DNA from: Microbacterium sp. Bi121
Lineage (GTDB): Bacteria; Actinomycetota; Actinomycetes; Actinomycetales; Microbacteriaceae
DNA: 64,000 nucleotides
Assembly (NCBI RefSeq): GCF_918698005.1
Contig: NZ_CAKKLJ010000004.1
Location: 248,001 to 312,000, forward strand
Reading direction: 5' to 3'
Shown here: positions 47,032 to 56,827 of the stretch, one piece after another
Layout: every line of letters begins with the position of its first letter
Position numbering within the stretch: position 1 is the first letter of the stretch
Position numbers and translations under genes: made by a program
Notes under the pieces: generated by a model
What the model saw: only the letters and a program-made list of their open reading frames with translations
The model's database searches: none
What the model was told of the DNA's origin: nothing

Positions 47032-47514
47032 TCAGGACTGGTCGAAGCCCGCAGACTCCGGGTCTGCGCTTGCGATGCCACCGTGACCGGAGACGGCGAT
47101 GTTCTCGGGCGAGAGCAGGAACACCTTGCTGGTGACCCGCTCGATGCGTCCGTACAGGCCGAGGGAGAGTCCGCTGGCGAAATCGATCAGGCGTCGCGCG
47201 TCGGCGTCGCTCATCTGCGACAGATTGATGATCACCGGCACGCCCTCGCGGAAGCTCTCGGCGATCAGCTGCGCGTCGCGGTACTGCTTGGGGTGCACGG
47301 TGAGGATCTCGTTCACCGCACCGGCAGCGGGCTGCTTGACGGCGACGGGGCGGCGCAACGGAGTCACGGGCGCGGGCGCCACGTCATCCTGGTCACGATC
47401 GCGATCACGGTCACGGTGAGCACGGGCGGGCGCTGGAGCGGCCTGCTCTTCGTAGGCCTCTTCCTCATCGGCGAGGCCCAAGTACACCATGGTCTTCTTC
47501 AGCGGGTTTCCCAT
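47032..47514 (-). CDS. sepF: Cell division protein SepF
   Basis: The membrane anchor of FtsZ in bacteria without FtsA. The protein has 160 residues. The N-terminal amphipathic helix ([14 protein letters not shown]) is the membrane tether, and the SepF domain occupies about residues 70-150 ([20 protein letters not shown] start, [11 protein letters not shown]). No ftsA is in the cluster, which fits. A charged linker with an Arg/Asp repeat ([11 protein letters not shown]) lies at about 33-45. Confidence 0.96.
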   Translation of the reverse strand: MGNPLKKTMVYLGLADEEEAYEEQAAPAPARAHRDRDRDRDQDDVAPAPVTPLRRPVAVKQPAAGAVNEILTVHPKQYRDAQLIAESFREGVPVIINLSQMSDADARRLIDFASGLSLGLYGRIERVTSKVFLLSPENIAVSGHGGIASADPESAGFDQS

Positions 47515-47554
47515 CGTGTCCTCCGTGTTCGACGTGGGCTGATCTGTTTCGAGG

Positions 47555-48256
47555 TTAACCCCGGTCAGGCCGGGGTCCGGTTATTGCGGAGCCGATCCGC
47601 AGGTGTGTCGCACCTGCCGCGACCGCCTCGGTGAAGTCGCCGGTCATCCCGGCGGAGATCCAGGTGGCCTCGGGCGCGATCCTGCGGATGCGCTCGGAGA
47701 TCTCCCCCAGACGGGCGAAGGCGGGAGCGGGGTCCTCATCGAGCGGTGCGACCCCCATGAGTCCTCGCAGTCGCAGGGACGGAAGGGTGAGGATGTGCTC
47801 GGCGAGGTGCTCCGCGGCATCCGGTGCGACTCCCCCTCTGCCCTGGTCATCGGTGAGGTTCACCTGGACCAGCACGTCGAGGATGCCGTGGTCAGCCGGT
47901 TGAGCAGCACCCGGCTCAGCAGCACGATGCAACGCGTCGGCGAGCTTCACCCGGTCCACGGAGTGGACGACGTCAGCACTGCGCCGGATGGCGCCGGCCT
48001 TGTTCGTCTGCGCCTGCCCGATGAAGTGCCAGCGCAAGCCGTCGAGGTGGAGGTCATCCCGCTTCGCCGTGAGCTCCTGTTGCCGATTCTCCCCGACGTC
48101 GCGGACGCCGAGGTCGTGCAGGTCGCGCACGAGGGATGCCGGGTGGAACTTCGTCACGACGATGCGGGTGATGTCTCCGGCATCCCGGCCGGCGGAGCGC
48201 GCGGCGTCCGCGATCTGTGCGTCGATCGCGGACAGCCGCTCGGCGAGCTCGGTCAA
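47555..48256 (-). CDS. PLP homeostasis protein, YggS/PROSC family
   Basis: A 233-residue PLP-binding barrel protein without known catalysis that buffers pyridoxal phosphate. Lys36 in VVTKFHP is the PLP lysine, and [10 protein letters not shown] and LRIGSAITG near the C-terminus bind the phosphate. It follows ftsZ by seven bases. In the usual actinobacterial order a pgeF/yfiH gene stands between ftsZ and yggS; it is missing here. Confidence 0.94.
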   Translation of the reverse strand: MTELAERLSAIDAQIADAARSAGRDAGDITRIVVTKFHPASLVRDLHDLGVRDVGENRQQELTAKRDDLHLDGLRWHFIGQAQTNKAGAIRRSADVVHSVDRVKLADALHRAAEPGAAQPADHGILDVLVQVNLTDDQGRGGVAPDAAEHLAEHILTLPSLRLRGLMGVAPLDEDPAPAFARLGEISERIRRIAPEATWISAGMTGDFTEAVAAGATHLRIGSAITGPRPDRG

Positions 48257-48263
48257 CGCGCTC

Positions 48264-49412
48264 CTACTTCAGGAACTCGGGGATGTCGATGTCGTCGTCG
48301 GCGAACGCCGGCTCGAGGCTCGTGGTCGGGATGCGCGGCGCCGGCTGCGTCGCCGCCGGCTCGCTCGCCTTGGGCGCCTCCACCTCGTCGTCCGACAACG
48401 TCACCTCCGGCAGCGTGGCCGGCTCGGGCCGCGAGACGACCATCGGGTCCAGACGCAGCGACGGCTCTCCGCCATCGAAGCCTGCGGCGATGACCGTGAC
48501 GCGGACCTCGTCGCCGAGCGTGTCGTCGATGACGGTACCGAAGATGATGTTCGCCTCGGGGTGCGCGGCCTCCTTGACGAGGTCGGCGGCGTCGTGGATC
48601 TCGAAGATGCCGAGGTTCGAGCCACCCTGGATCGAGAGCAGCACGCCGTGCGCACCCTCGATGGATGCCTCGAGAAGCGGTGACTCGACGGCCAGCTCCG
48701 CGGCCTTGATGGCGCGGTCGGCGCCGCGTGCGGAGCCGATGCCCATGAGCGCGGAACCCGCACCCTGCATGACCGACTTGACGTCGGCGAAGTCGAGGTT
48801 GATGAGACCGGGCGTCGTGATGAGGTCGGTGATGCCCTGGACACCGGCGAGGAGGACCTGGTCTGCGGTTGCGAAGGCCTCGATCATCGAGATGCCGCGG
48901 TCGCTGATCTCCAGCAGACGGTCGTTCGGCACGACGATGAGGGTGTCGACCTCTTCCTTCAGCTTGGAGACGCCGGCCTCGGCCTGGCTCTGGCGACGAC
49001 GGCCCTCGAACGAGAACGGCTTCGTGACGACACCGATGGTCAGAGCGCCGATGGACTTCGCGATGCGTGCCACGACCGGTGCACCACCGGTGCCGGTTCC
49101 GCCGCCCTCGCCGGCGGTGACGAAGACCATGTCGGCGCCGGTCAGGGCCTGCTCGATCTCTTCGGCATGGTCCTCAGCGGCACGGCGTCCGACCTCGGGG
49201 TCCGCGCCTGCGCCGAGACCGCGGGTGAGCTCGCGTCCGACGTCGAGCTTGACGTCGGCGTCGCTCATGAGCAGCGCCTGGGCGTCTGTGTTGACAGCGA
49301 TGAACTCGACGCCGCGAAGGCCGAGTTCGATCATGCGGTTGACGGCGTTGACGCCGCCACCGCCGACGCCGACGACCTTGATCACGGCGAGGTAGTTCTG
49401 GTTCTGGCTCAT
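48264..49412 (-). CDS. ftsZ: Cell division GTPase FtsZ
   Basis: The tubulin homologue that builds the Z ring, 382 residues. The GTP-binding loop GGGTGTGG is at residues 103-110, and the T7 catalytic loop [11 protein letters not shown] follows near 205-215. The extreme C-terminus [10 protein letters not shown] is the peptide that binds SepF and other partners. The ATG has GGAGG upstream. The 179-base gap before the gene is the likely ftsZ promoter region and contains a small inverted repeat. Confidence 0.99.
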   Translation of the reverse strand: MSQNQNYLAVIKVVGVGGGGVNAVNRMIELGLRGVEFIAVNTDAQALLMSDADVKLDVGRELTRGLGAGADPEVGRRAAEDHAEEIEQALTGADMVFVTAGEGGGTGTGGAPVVARIAKSIGALTIGVVTKPFSFEGRRRQSQAEAGVSKLKEEVDTLIVVPNDRLLEISDRGISMIEAFATADQVLLAGVQGITDLITTPGLINLDFADVKSVMQGAGSALMGIGSARGADRAIKAAELAVESPLLEASIEGAHGVLLSIQGGSNLGIFEIHDAADLVKEAAHPEANIIFGTVIDDTLGDEVRVTVIAAGFDGGEPSLRLDPMVVSRPEPATLPEVTLSDDEVEAPKASEPAATQPAPRIPTTSLEPAFADDDIDIPEFLK

Positions 49413-49456
49413 GGCCGGCCTCCGATTGTCGAGCCTGGAAAGAATGTGAACCTTAA

Positions 49457-49471
49457 ACCTCAACTAGAGGT
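49457..49471. promoter_or_regulatory. Inverted repeat in the ftsZ upstream region
   Basis: ACCTC-AACTA-GAGGT, perfect five-base arms, about 45-60 bases upstream of the ftsZ ATG, in an unusually AT-rich stretch (TTTAAGG, TACTTTACA on the minus strand). It may be a regulator site at the ftsZ promoter. Confidence 0.4.
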
Positions 49472-49591
49472 GTAAAGTATTTCCCGGTATTGCGTTCTCT
49501 TGATCGAAGGTATGCGTCGATTCGCCGTCCGAGCGCAGCGACACGGGCGTGTCGCCCGTTTCACCGTGCCGGCGCTCGCATTCGTGTACGG

Positions 49592-50503
49592 TCAGCCGAC
49601 GACGGGGACCTGAGCGGACGAGACATCCACGTTGCGAGCATCCGGTTTCGCCTTGAGGATGCTGCTGAGCGTCGCGCTCTTCAGCACCGAGTCCTCGGCG
49701 CTCCCCCACACGACCGTGAGCCCGGTCGACAGCTTGAGGGTCACGTCATCGAGTGTGCTCGCCGACACCTCGCTCAGGGTGGTGCGCACCTCGGCGGGAA
49801 GCGACCTGACCACGAGTCCGACCGACTCGAACGCGTCGGAGCCCGGCCCGCCTTCGACGTTCAGAACGGGCTGACCCTCCGGAGGCTGCTCTGTGGTCGA
49901 TAGCGCCACCCCTGCCGCATCCACGAGCGTGTATCCCGCATCCGACTTCACGACGCCGATCGGCGTGCGCTCGACGATGCGCACCGTGAGATCGTGCGGC
50001 GGCTTGGCCTCGAGCGCGTACGTCTCGATCAGCGGGAAGGCCATGAGGGCGGCTTTGACCTGGCTGTCGTCGACGAGCGCGAGCGGTCGCCCGATCTGAT
50101 CGGACAACGCGGCCTCGACGGTCGCGGCATCCAATGACGACGTCCCGGCGACCGTGATCCGCTCGACCGCGAACAGGGGGCTGTAGGCGGCGATAGCGCT
50201 GCCCGCGATGAGCAGCACGACGGCACCGAGGGCACCCAGCCACACCATGCGGCGACGGCGCGAGCGCTGCGTGAACCGGCGGATCTCCGCCCGCAGCCGC
50301 TTGCGGCGCGCACGGGCCGCGCGCCACACGTCACGGGCGGTGAGCCCCTCCAGCGATTCCGGCTCCGCCGTCGCATCCGCGTCGTCGGTCGGAGCGGCCT
50401 GTGTCAGCTCGACCGGCTCGCGCGGCTCACCGCCACGGCGGGGGCGCGCCGGTGCGGGCTGCGCCTCCTCCGGCGCAGTGGGAAGCGGGGCCGGGCGACG
50501 CAC
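49592..50503 (-). CDS. ftsQ: Cell division protein FtsQ
   Basis: A septal assembly protein of 303 residues. It has a long cytoplasmic N-terminus rich in Pro, Ala and Glu (1-85), one membrane segment (about 88-110), a POTRA domain starting FAVERITVAGTSSL (about 114-182) and the beta domain. It bridges early and late divisome proteins through FtsL. It begins three bases after the murC stop. Confidence 0.93.
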   Translation of the reverse strand: MRRPAPLPTAPEEAQPAPARPRRGGEPREPVELTQAAPTDDADATAEPESLEGLTARDVWRAARARRKRLRAEIRRFTQRSRRRRMVWLGALGAVVLLIAGSAIAAYSPLFAVERITVAGTSSLDAATVEAALSDQIGRPLALVDDSQVKAALMAFPLIETYALEAKPPHDLTVRIVERTPIGVVKSDAGYTLVDAAGVALSTTEQPPEGQPVLNVEGGPGSDAFESVGLVVRSLPAEVRTTLSEVSASTLDDVTLKLSTGLTVVWGSAEDSVLKSATLSSILKAKPDARNVDVSSAQVPVVG

Positions 50504-50506
50504 GGG

Positions 50507-51907
50507 TCAGCCTTCTGCGCTCTGTCGGAGCGAATCGAGCACCTGCGGGATCATCAGGTAGACATTGCCGCATCCGAGAGTGATGACGTAGTCGCCGTCT
50601 CGGGCGATGGATGCCGTGTAGTCCGCAGCCTGCTGCCAGTCGGGCACGTAGTGAACGTTGCTCTGATCGGAGAAAGCGCCGCTGACGAGCTCGCCGGTCA
50701 CGCCGGGCACCGGGTCCTCACGCGCGCCGTACACATCGAGCATCACGGTGTGATCCGCGTATGTCTCGAGGACCTCGGCGAACTCGCGGAACATGTGCTG
50801 CGTGCGGGAGTACGTGTGCGGCTGCTGGATCGCGATGATGCGCCCGTCCCCCACGACTCCGCGTGCGGCCTCGAGGGCGGCCTTCACCTCGGTCGGGTGG
50901 TGCGCGTAGTCGTCGAAGACGCTCACGCCTCGCTCCACCCCGTGCAGCTCGAATCGGCGAACGGTCCCGGAGAACCCCTCCACCGCGCGGACCGCATCGG
51001 ATAGGTCGTATCCGAGCGACATCAGGACCGCGACTGCCCCAGCGGCGTTGATGGCGTTGTGGACGCCGGGTACGGCGAGCTGCATGCGCTCGCTGTCGTC
51101 GCCGCGTGTGACGGTGGCCGCGACGGGGCCGGAGGTCGCGACCTCGGTCAGCCGGACATCGGCATCGTCTGCCGTGCCGAAGGTGATCACGTTCGGGTGC
51201 GACAGCCCGGCTTTGACGCGCAGGGCGCCGGGGTCGTCGCTCGAGATCACGACAGCCTCTCCTGCCGCGTCGGCGAAGCGGATGAAGGCGTCGTGGAAGG
51301 CCTCGTCCGATCCGAAGTGATCCAGATGGTCGGGGTCGACGTTGGTGATCAGGGCGATCGCGGTGTCGTAGAGCAGGAAGGTCCCATCGGACTCATCCGC
51401 CTCGACGATGAAGAGCTCGTCGGCGCCGGAGGCGCTCGACATGCCGAGCTGCTCGATGACACCGCCGTTGACGAAGTTCGGGTCTGCGCCGAGAGCCTGG
51501 AGCGCCGTGACGATCATGCCGGTCGACGTCGTCTTGCCGTGGGCCCCTGCCACCGAGACGAGGCGGCGGCCGCCGATCAGCCAGTGCAGCGCCTGGGAGC
51601 GGTGGATCACGTGGAGTCCGCGTTCCTTGGCCGTGACGAACTCGGGGTTCTCGGGCCAGATCGCACCGGTGTGCACGACGGTGTCGGCATCGCCCAGATA
51701 CGCGGCGTCGTGACCGACATGCACGGTCGCGCCGGCGGCGGCGAGGGCACGGAGGTTGTCGCTGTCGGCGCGGTCGGATCCCGAGACGCGGATGCCGGCG
51801 TCGAGGAACATCTTCGCCAGGCCGCTCATGCCTGAGCCGCCGATGCCGATGAAGTGCGCGACGGAGATCGACTCGGGGATCGGGAGCGAGAGGTCAGGTC
51901 TGATCAT
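50507..51907 (-). CDS. murC: UDP-N-acetylmuramate ligase (first amino acid)
   Basis: Adds the first amino acid to UDP-MurNAc, normally L-alanine. The protein of 466 residues has the nucleotide loop GIGGSGMSG at the start, the ATP loop GAHGKTTST at 121-129 and the HHPTEV motif. In group-B peptidoglycan, which occurs in Microbacterium, position 1 is glycine or serine, so the specificity here may differ from the standard annotation. Sequence alone does not show which amino acid is used. Confidence 0.96.
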   Translation of the reverse strand: MIRPDLSLPIPESISVAHFIGIGGSGMSGLAKMFLDAGIRVSGSDRADSDNLRALAAAGATVHVGHDAAYLGDADTVVHTGAIWPENPEFVTAKERGLHVIHRSQALHWLIGGRRLVSVAGAHGKTTSTGMIVTALQALGADPNFVNGGVIEQLGMSSASGADELFIVEADESDGTFLLYDTAIALITNVDPDHLDHFGSDEAFHDAFIRFADAAGEAVVISSDDPGALRVKAGLSHPNVITFGTADDADVRLTEVATSGPVAATVTRGDDSERMQLAVPGVHNAINAAGAVAVLMSLGYDLSDAVRAVEGFSGTVRRFELHGVERGVSVFDDYAHHPTEVKAALEAARGVVGDGRIIAIQQPHTYSRTQHMFREFAEVLETYADHTVMLDVYGAREDPVPGVTGELVSGAFSDQSNVHYVPDWQQAADYTASIARDGDYVITLGCGNVYLMIPQVLDSLRQSAEG

Positions 51908-51933
51908 GTCGGATCCATCCTAATTCGCGGTGC

Positions 51934-53013
51934 TCAAGCACCGGCGCGGAGCGCGCGGTCGATCATCGCGATGACGTTCTCGGTTCCGGTACGGGTGCCG
52001 ACGTTCTCGGCGGCAGCGGCGATGGCGGAGATGCGGTCGCGGTCGGCGAGCAGCGGGATCACGTCTGCGCGCACGGTGTCACCCGTGAACGTTCGATCGT
52101 CGAGCAGGATCGCAGCGCCTGCGGCGACCGCCGATGCCGCGTTGAGTCGCTGTTCGCCGTTGCCCACCGCGTAGGGCACGTACACGGCGGGGATGCCGAG
52201 CGCGCTGATCTCGCTCACGGTCGCAGATCCCGCACGGGAGAGGATGAGATCCGCCAGTGAGAACGCCAGATCCATGCGGTCGACGTACCGCCGCATCGTG
52301 TACCCGGGGACCTGCGGATCGACGAGCTCGCTCCGCTCGCCGGTGATGTGCAGCAGCTGCCAGCCGGCGGCGAGCACATCGCCCCAGGAGTCCGCGAGAG
52401 CCTCGTTGAGTCGCTGCGCGCCGAGCGAGCCTCCGAACGCGAGGAGCACCGGCCGCGTGGCATCCAGCCCGAACGCCTCGGCGGCCTCGGCCCTGTGCGC
52501 GGCGCGGTCGAGCGCGACGATCTCGCGGCGCAACGGCATGCCGACCACTTCGCTGTTCTTGAGCGGGGTTCCGGCGAAGGCGACGCCCACGCCTGCGGCA
52601 GCGCCGGTTCCCAGCCGGTTCGCGAGCCCCGGTCTCGCGTTCGCCTCGTGGACGACGAACGGCACGTTCTCGCGGCGCGCCGCGATGTAGGCAGGAGCGG
52701 ACGCGTAGCCGCCGAAGCCGACCACGACGTCGATGTCACGTGCGCGGATGTGCTGGCGCACCTGTCGCACGGCACGTCCGAACCTGGCGGGGAACCCGAT
52801 GGCCTGACTGTTCGGGCGCCGCGGGAAGGGCACCTTGTCGACGATGAGCAGCTCGTATCCGCGCTGGGGCACCAGTCGCGCCTCCAGCCCCTCCTTCGTG
52901 CCGAGGACGAGGACGGCGGCATCGGGCTCGCGCTCGCGCAGCCCGTCGGCCACGGCGAGCAGGGGGTTCACATGACCGGCGGTGCCTCCGCCGGCGAGAA
53001 GGTACGAGGTCAC
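51934..53013 (-). CDS. murG: Lipid II synthase (GlcNAc transferase)
   Basis: Transfers GlcNAc from UDP-GlcNAc to lipid I on the inner face of the membrane, giving lipid II. The protein of 359 residues has the N-terminal glycine loop GGGTAGHV, the second loop FGGSLGAQRLN and the UDP-binding LILSRAGSATVSE. The GTG start overlaps the ftsW stop (GTGA). Confidence 0.97.
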   Translation of the reverse strand: MTSYLLAGGGTAGHVNPLLAVADGLREREPDAAVLVLGTKEGLEARLVPQRGYELLIVDKVPFPRRPNSQAIGFPARFGRAVRQVRQHIRARDIDVVVGFGGYASAPAYIAARRENVPFVVHEANARPGLANRLGTGAAAGVGVAFAGTPLKNSEVVGMPLRREIVALDRAAHRAEAAEAFGLDATRPVLLAFGGSLGAQRLNEALADSWGDVLAAGWQLLHITGERSELVDPQVPGYTMRRYVDRMDLAFSLADLILSRAGSATVSEISALGIPAVYVPYAVGNGEQRLNAASAVAAGAAILLDDRTFTGDTVRADVIPLLADRDRISAIAAAAENVGTRTGTENVIAMIDRALRAGA

Positions 53014-54188
53014 TTCGCGACCCTACCCCGTTCAGTTGCGGGAATCGTGCGAGCGAACGCCAGCAGCACACCGCAGGCGAGGAGCACGGCGAGAAGGGCG
53101 GTACCGCCCTGCGACATGAACGGCAGCGGCACGCCCATGACAGGGAACACACCGATCACGACGCCGATGTTGATGAGGGCCTGGCCGAGGATCCAGACGG
53201 TGATCCCACCGGTCGCGACGCGGATGAACGGGTCGCTCGTCTTGCGCATGATGTGGAAGGCGCCGACCGCGAAGAACGTGAACAGCGCGAGGACGACGAC
53301 GCAGCCGATGAGTCCGAGCTCCTCGCCGACGATGGCGAACACGAAGTCGTTCGCCGCTGCCGGCAGCCAGCCGTACTTCTCCTGCGAGTTGCCGAGGCCG
53401 AGCCCGAAGATGCCGCCGTTCGCCATCCCCCACACCGCGTGGATGGACTGATAGCAGTCGTGCTCGTAGTTGCTCATGTCCGAGCACACGGCGGTGATGC
53501 GGCGCATGCGGTCGGGGCTGACGACAGCGAGAGCGATGACGCCGACGATGCCCAGAAGCACGGGGAGGATGAACAGCCGCAGCTTGACCCCGGCGAAGAA
53601 CAGGCAGCCGAGCAGGATCAGCACGAGGACCATCGCCGTGCCGAGATCGTTTCCTGCGATGACAGTGCCGATCGCGAGCACGGCGACCGGGACGACGGGG
53701 ATGAACACGTGGTGCCAGATGGCCAGCCGTGTGCGCTTGCGCAGTAGCACGTAGGCGATCCACAGCGCGAGGGCCAGCTTGAGGAACTCGGAGGGCTGCA
53801 TCGATACGAAGCCGAGGTCGATCCAGTTGCGGTTACCGGCATCCTCGATGCCGAGAGGCGTGAAGACCAGCAACTGCATCAGCGTCGCGAGGATCAGCGC
53901 CGGCCACGCCATCTTCTTCAGGAAGCCGATGGGCAGCCTGCTCACCAGGAACATCAGCGGGATGCCGAGGACGGCGAACATGGCCTGCTTCAGCGCCGTG
54001 TCCATGACGCCGGACTCCGTCGCGCTGGTCGCCGAGATGACCATGACGATCCCGAAGACCGTCAGAAGCAGCGCAGTGGATGCGATGAGCAGGAACTCGC
54101 TGGACGGCGGCGTGAAGATGCGGCCGAGTGAGACGCGTGCGGCGAGTCCCCGTGATTCAGTGCGCTGAGGGCGAGCCACCTGTGTCAT
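53010..54188 (-). CDS. ftsW: SEDS glycosyltransferase FtsW
   Basis: The septal peptidoglycan polymerase of the SEDS family, 392 residues with about ten membrane segments. The family signatures are GNRNWIDLGFVSMQPSEFLK and the conserved extracellular region YQSIHAVWGMANGGIFGLGLGNS. It works with FtsI. The ATG lies 32 bases inside the end of murD, a longer overlap than at the other junctions; no better start is seen. The partner transpeptidase is encoded in the same cluster. Confidence 0.96.
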   Translation of the reverse strand: MTQVARPQRTESRGLAARVSLGRIFTPPSSEFLLIASTALLLTVFGIVMVISATSATESGVMDTALKQAMFAVLGIPLMFLVSRLPIGFLKKMAWPALILATLMQLLVFTPLGIEDAGNRNWIDLGFVSMQPSEFLKLALALWIAYVLLRKRTRLAIWHHVFIPVVPVAVLAIGTVIAGNDLGTAMVLVLILLGCLFFAGVKLRLFILPVLLGIVGVIALAVVSPDRMRRITAVCSDMSNYEHDCYQSIHAVWGMANGGIFGLGLGNSQEKYGWLPAAANDFVFAIVGEELGLIGCVVVLALFTFFAVGAFHIMRKTSDPFIRVATGGITVWILGQALINIGVVIGVFPVMGVPLPFMSQGGTALLAVLLACGVLLAFARTIPATERGRVAK

Positions 54189-55713
54189 CGGCGCTCCCCC
54201 TGTCGGTCCCAGTGCTGTCGATCCACGTGCGCACCGCGTCGGCGAAGCGGTGGCCACGATCCGCGTAGCCGGTGAACTGGTCGAAGGATGCTGCGGCCGG
54301 GGCCAGCAGCACTGTGGTCCCGTCCGTCGCGATCTCCGCGGCGAGTTCCACCACCCGAGTCATGACGTCTTCAGTCTCACCAGTGGAAACCTCATACACC
54401 GGCACGTCGGGCGCGTGTCGCGTGAATGCGGTGAGGATGGCTTCGCGCTCGACGCCGATGACCAGTGCAGCGCTGGCTGTGCGGCCGCCATCTGCAACCA
54501 GATCCGACAGATCGACGCCCTTGAGATCGCCGCCGACGATCCACACGGCGCCGGGGTGGGCACGCAGCGACGAGGCCGCGGCGTGCGGATTCGTCGCCTT
54601 GGAGTCATCCACCCAGGTGATGCCGGCGTGACGGGCGACGACCTGGATGCGGTGCTCGTCGAGGCGGAACCCGTCGAGCGCCCTGCCGATGGCCTCTGGC
54701 GCTGTGCCGAGGGCGCGTGCCAGCGCGCTTGCGGCGAGGATGTTCTGCACGATGTGCGGAGCGGACAGACCGGCCCGCTCGAGGTCGGCCATGGTCGTGA
54801 GTTCGAGAGCGCTGTTGCGACGATCGTCGAGGAAGGCGCGGTCGGCGAGGATGCCGTCGACGACCCCGAGGTCGCTGGGACCAGGCACGCCGAGGTCGAA
54901 GCCGATGGCGCGGGCGCCATCGATGACGTCGGCGTCCTCGACCATCTCGCGGGTCGCGATGTCGGCCTTGTTGTACACGCAGGCGACACGGGTGTTCCGG
55001 TACACGAACGCCTTCGCGGCGCGGTACGCGTCGGCGCTGCCGTGCCAGACGAGGTGGTCGTCGGCGAGGTTCAGGCACACGGCGGAATGCGGCACCAGTT
55101 GTCCGGCCGGCGCGCTCTGGCCGATGTACCAGAGCTGATGGCTCGACAGCTCGACCACGAGGACGTCGAACCCGGCTGGATCCCGCACCGCATCCAGCAC
55201 GGGGATGCCGATGTTGCCGCACGGTGCTGCACGCAGGCCGCCCTCGACGAGGAGCGTCGCGGTGAGTTGTGTGGTCGTGGTCTTGCCGTTGGTGCCGGTG
55301 ATGAGCACCCAGTCAGCCGGGGTGCCGTCGGAGCGGACGACCTTGTCGCGCACACGCCAGGCGAGTTCGACGTCGCCCCAGAGCGGGATCCCGGCATCCT
55401 GCGTCCACCGGATCAGCGGATGCGACGGGGCGAACCCGGGGGACGCGATGACGACCTCCGGCGCGAAGTCGATGAGCTCCTTCGGCGCGGCGTCGAGCGT
55501 CTCGAGAACAAGGGTGGCGCCGATGACTGGCACGAGCCGTTCGTACTCCTCGGAGGCCGATTCGGAGAGAACGAGGACCTCGGCGCCGAGCTCGGTGAGC
55601 GTGTCGGCGGTCGAGAAGCCGGTCACAGACATCCCGAGGACGGCGACCCGCAGGCCCGTCCAGTCGGAATGCCAGCTGGTGAGGGAATCCAGTCGTTCGG
55701 TCACTTCGTGCAC
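54157..55713 (-). CDS. murD: UDP-MurNAc-L-aminoacyl:D-glutamate ligase
   Basis: Adds D-glutamate to the UDP-MurNAc-amino acid. The protein has 518 residues, longer than the usual 450, with the ATP loop GTNGKTTTT at 140-148 and the VDDSKATNPHA motif in the C-terminal half. It lies between mraY and ftsW. The start is four bases after the mraY stop. Confidence 0.96.
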   Translation of the reverse strand: MHEVTERLDSLTSWHSDWTGLRVAVLGMSVTGFSTADTLTELGAEVLVLSESASEEYERLVPVIGATLVLETLDAAPKELIDFAPEVVIASPGFAPSHPLIRWTQDAGIPLWGDVELAWRVRDKVVRSDGTPADWVLITGTNGKTTTTQLTATLLVEGGLRAAPCGNIGIPVLDAVRDPAGFDVLVVELSSHQLWYIGQSAPAGQLVPHSAVCLNLADDHLVWHGSADAYRAAKAFVYRNTRVACVYNKADIATREMVEDADVIDGARAIGFDLGVPGPSDLGVVDGILADRAFLDDRRNSALELTTMADLERAGLSAPHIVQNILAASALARALGTAPEAIGRALDGFRLDEHRIQVVARHAGITWVDDSKATNPHAAASSLRAHPGAVWIVGGDLKGVDLSDLVADGGRTASAALVIGVEREAILTAFTRHAPDVPVYEVSTGETEDVMTRVVELAAEIATDGTTVLLAPAAASFDQFTGYADRGHRFADAVRTWIDSTGTDRGSADDTGGSPSAH

Positions 55714-55717
55714 CCAG

Positions 55718-56827
55718 TCATGCCAGCGTGAGCCATTCGACGTAGAACAGTCCGATCGCTGCCACCGAGAGAAGTCCGGCGATGATCCACAGGCGCACGA
55801 CGATCGTCACCTCGGGCCAGCCGCGCATCTCGAGGTGGTGGTGGAACGGGCTCATCAGGAACAGCCGCTTGCCGCGGGTGAGCTTGAAGTAGGTGCGCTG
55901 CAGGATCACCGAGCCGGACGAGAGCACGAAGATGCCGGCGATCACGAAGAGCAGCAGTTCGGTGCGGGTGAGGATCGCCATGGCGGTGATGACACCGCCG
56001 ATCGCCATCGAGCCGACGTCGCCCATGAACACCTTGGCTTTGGGCGCGTTCCACCACAGGAACCCGACGAGTCCCGCGGCGAACGATGCCGCGACGATCG
56101 CGAGGTTGAACGGGTCGCTCACTTCGTAGCAGGCGTCCAAAGCGTCCTGCGCGACTCCGGTTCCTGCGCAGGACTGCTTGAACTGCCAGAACGCGATGAG
56201 GCTGTAAGCGCTCACGACGAAGACGCCGGCACCAGCGGCGAGCCCGTCGAGTCCGTCGGTGAGGTTCACACTGTTGGAGGTGGCGATGCCGATGACCGCG
56301 ATCCAGACCAGATACAGGATCCAACCGATGATCACACCGAACGCGAACAGGTTGAGCCAGGTGATGTCCCGGAACAGCGAGACGTAGCCGCTGGCGAAGG
56401 TCTGACCGAACTGGTTCTCTGCGCTCAGAGCGACGACGCCGAACGGGATCATGACGACGAGCTGGCCGATGACCTTGCGCCAGCCGGAGAGCCCCAGGCT
56501 GCGTTGCGAGCGCACCTTCATGTAGTCGTCGATGAAGCCGACCGCGCCGAAGCCCACCATCAGCCAGAGCACGAGGATGGCCGACAGCGAAGGCGTGCTG
56601 CCCCCGGCGATCGTGCCGGTGAAGTATCCGACGATCGTGCCGACGATGAAGATGACGCCGCCCATGGTCGGGGTGCCGCGTTTTGCGCCGTGACTGGGGT
56701 TCGCGATGTCTTCGGGGGTGCGGATGACCTGCCCCCAGCCCCAGCGGCGGAACAGCCGGAGGAAGACGGGAGTCAGGAAGAGTGTGAAGGCGAGCGATAT
56801 GGCGGCCGCCATGAGGAGTGATCTCAC
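55718..56827 (-). CDS. mraY: Phospho-N-acetylmuramoyl-pentapeptide transferase
   Basis: Transfers phospho-MurNAc-peptide to undecaprenyl phosphate to make lipid I. The protein of 369 residues has ten membrane segments. The catalytic aspartates are in GFIDDYMKV and NLTDGLDGLA, and the HHHLE motif is near the C-terminus. The GTG start overlaps the murF stop (GTGA); a longer in-frame start 50 codons upstream lies inside murF and is rejected. Confidence 0.97.
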   Translation of the reverse strand: MRSLLMAAAISLAFTLFLTPVFLRLFRRWGWGQVIRTPEDIANPSHGAKRGTPTMGGVIFIVGTIVGYFTGTIAGGSTPSLSAILVLWLMVGFGAVGFIDDYMKVRSQRSLGLSGWRKVIGQLVVMIPFGVVALSAENQFGQTFASGYVSLFRDITWLNLFAFGVIIGWILYLVWIAVIGIATSNSVNLTDGLDGLAAGAGVFVVSAYSLIAFWQFKQSCAGTGVAQDALDACYEVSDPFNLAIVAASFAAGLVGFLWWNAPKAKVFMGDVGSMAIGGVITAMAILTRTELLLFVIAGIFVLSSGSVILQRTYFKLTRGKRLFLMSPFHHHLEMRGWPEVTIVVRLWIIAGLLSVAAIGLFYVEWLTLA

